Shown here: one piece after another, positions 5,878-5,929 of the stretch
Numbering within the stretch: the stretch's first letter is position 1
How the letters are laid out: the number at the start of each line of letters is the position of its first letter
Origin: an uncultured Desulfobacterales bacterium
GTDB lineage: Bacteria; Desulfobacterota; Desulfobacteria; Desulfobacterales; UBA11574
DNA length: 5,929 bases
Assembly (NCBI GenBank): GCA_937925895.1
Contig: CALANC010000409.1
Location: forward strand, 1-5,929
Direction: 5' to 3'
Made by a program: the position numbers and the translations under genes
The notes under the pieces: generated by a model
Database searches by the model: none
Told to the model about the DNA's origin: nothing
What the model saw: only the letters and a program-made list of their open reading frames with translations

Positions 5878-5929
5878 GTCTCTTCTGAGCTGAACAACAT
5901 GCTGAACACCTATGATTTAGATTCGATTT

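Noticed and set aside
5889..5908. Direct repeat GCTGAACA at 5889-5896 and 5901-5908
   Set aside because: Two copies of 8 bases with a 12-base period are too short to mean much without the flanking sequence.

Overview
The window is a compact, single-strand (+) catabolic and redox cluster from a bacterium of moderate GC content. It holds the end of one regulator gene and five complete enzyme or subunit genes. Nothing in it fixes the taxonomy. Shine-Dalgarno-driven starts, the 4-base ATGA overlap and the protein families are all generally bacterial. A free-living, metabolically versatile proteobacterium or Desulfobacterota-like anaerobe would fit, but that is a guess from gene style.

Layout: (1) 1-438 is the 3' part of an XRE-type helix-turn-helix regulator with a C-terminal cupin sensor domain; its DNA-binding half lies before the window. 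(2) 440-1564, 1699-1995 and 1992-3434 encode the three parts of an HcnC/HcnA/HcnB-type membrane-associated amino-acid or opine dehydrogenase. These are a DAO-fold FAD subunit, a small [2Fe-2S] subunit, and an FAD/NAD(P)-fold subunit with a C-terminal [2Fe-2S] (BFD-like) domain. A 134-base spacer with a small inverted repeat separates the first from the second, and the second and third overlap by 4 bases. (3) 3435-3865 is a 431-base stretch without a convincing gene; it contains two adjacent weak hairpins and a possible promoter next to the following gene. (4) 3866-4636 is a classical short-chain dehydrogenase/reductase. (5) 4706-5794 is a beta-decarboxylating dehydrogenase of the tartrate/D-malate dehydrogenase type. 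(6) The last 135 bases contain a 28-codon reading frame that overlaps the preceding stop as ATGA. It ends at a TGA, after which the same frame stays open to the window edge.

How it may work together (inference): the XRE-cupin regulator probably senses a small amino compound or its breakdown product and controls the adjacent oxidase genes. The three-subunit dehydrogenase would oxidise an amino or imino acid and pass electrons through its flavins and iron-sulfur clusters to the respiratory chain. The SDR and the tartrate/D-malate-type enzyme would then handle the hydroxy- or keto-acid skeleton. Both carry sequence features pointing to NADP(H) rather than NAD(H). The substrate cannot be read from the sequence. 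I see no phage, IS, CRISPR, tRNA or rRNA feature, and no clear evidence of a wholly new system. The items most worth a second look are the possible separate production of a stand-alone cupin from inside the regulator gene, the NADP-type cofactor residues in the tartrate/D-malate-type enzyme, and the TGA-interrupted frame at the right edge.
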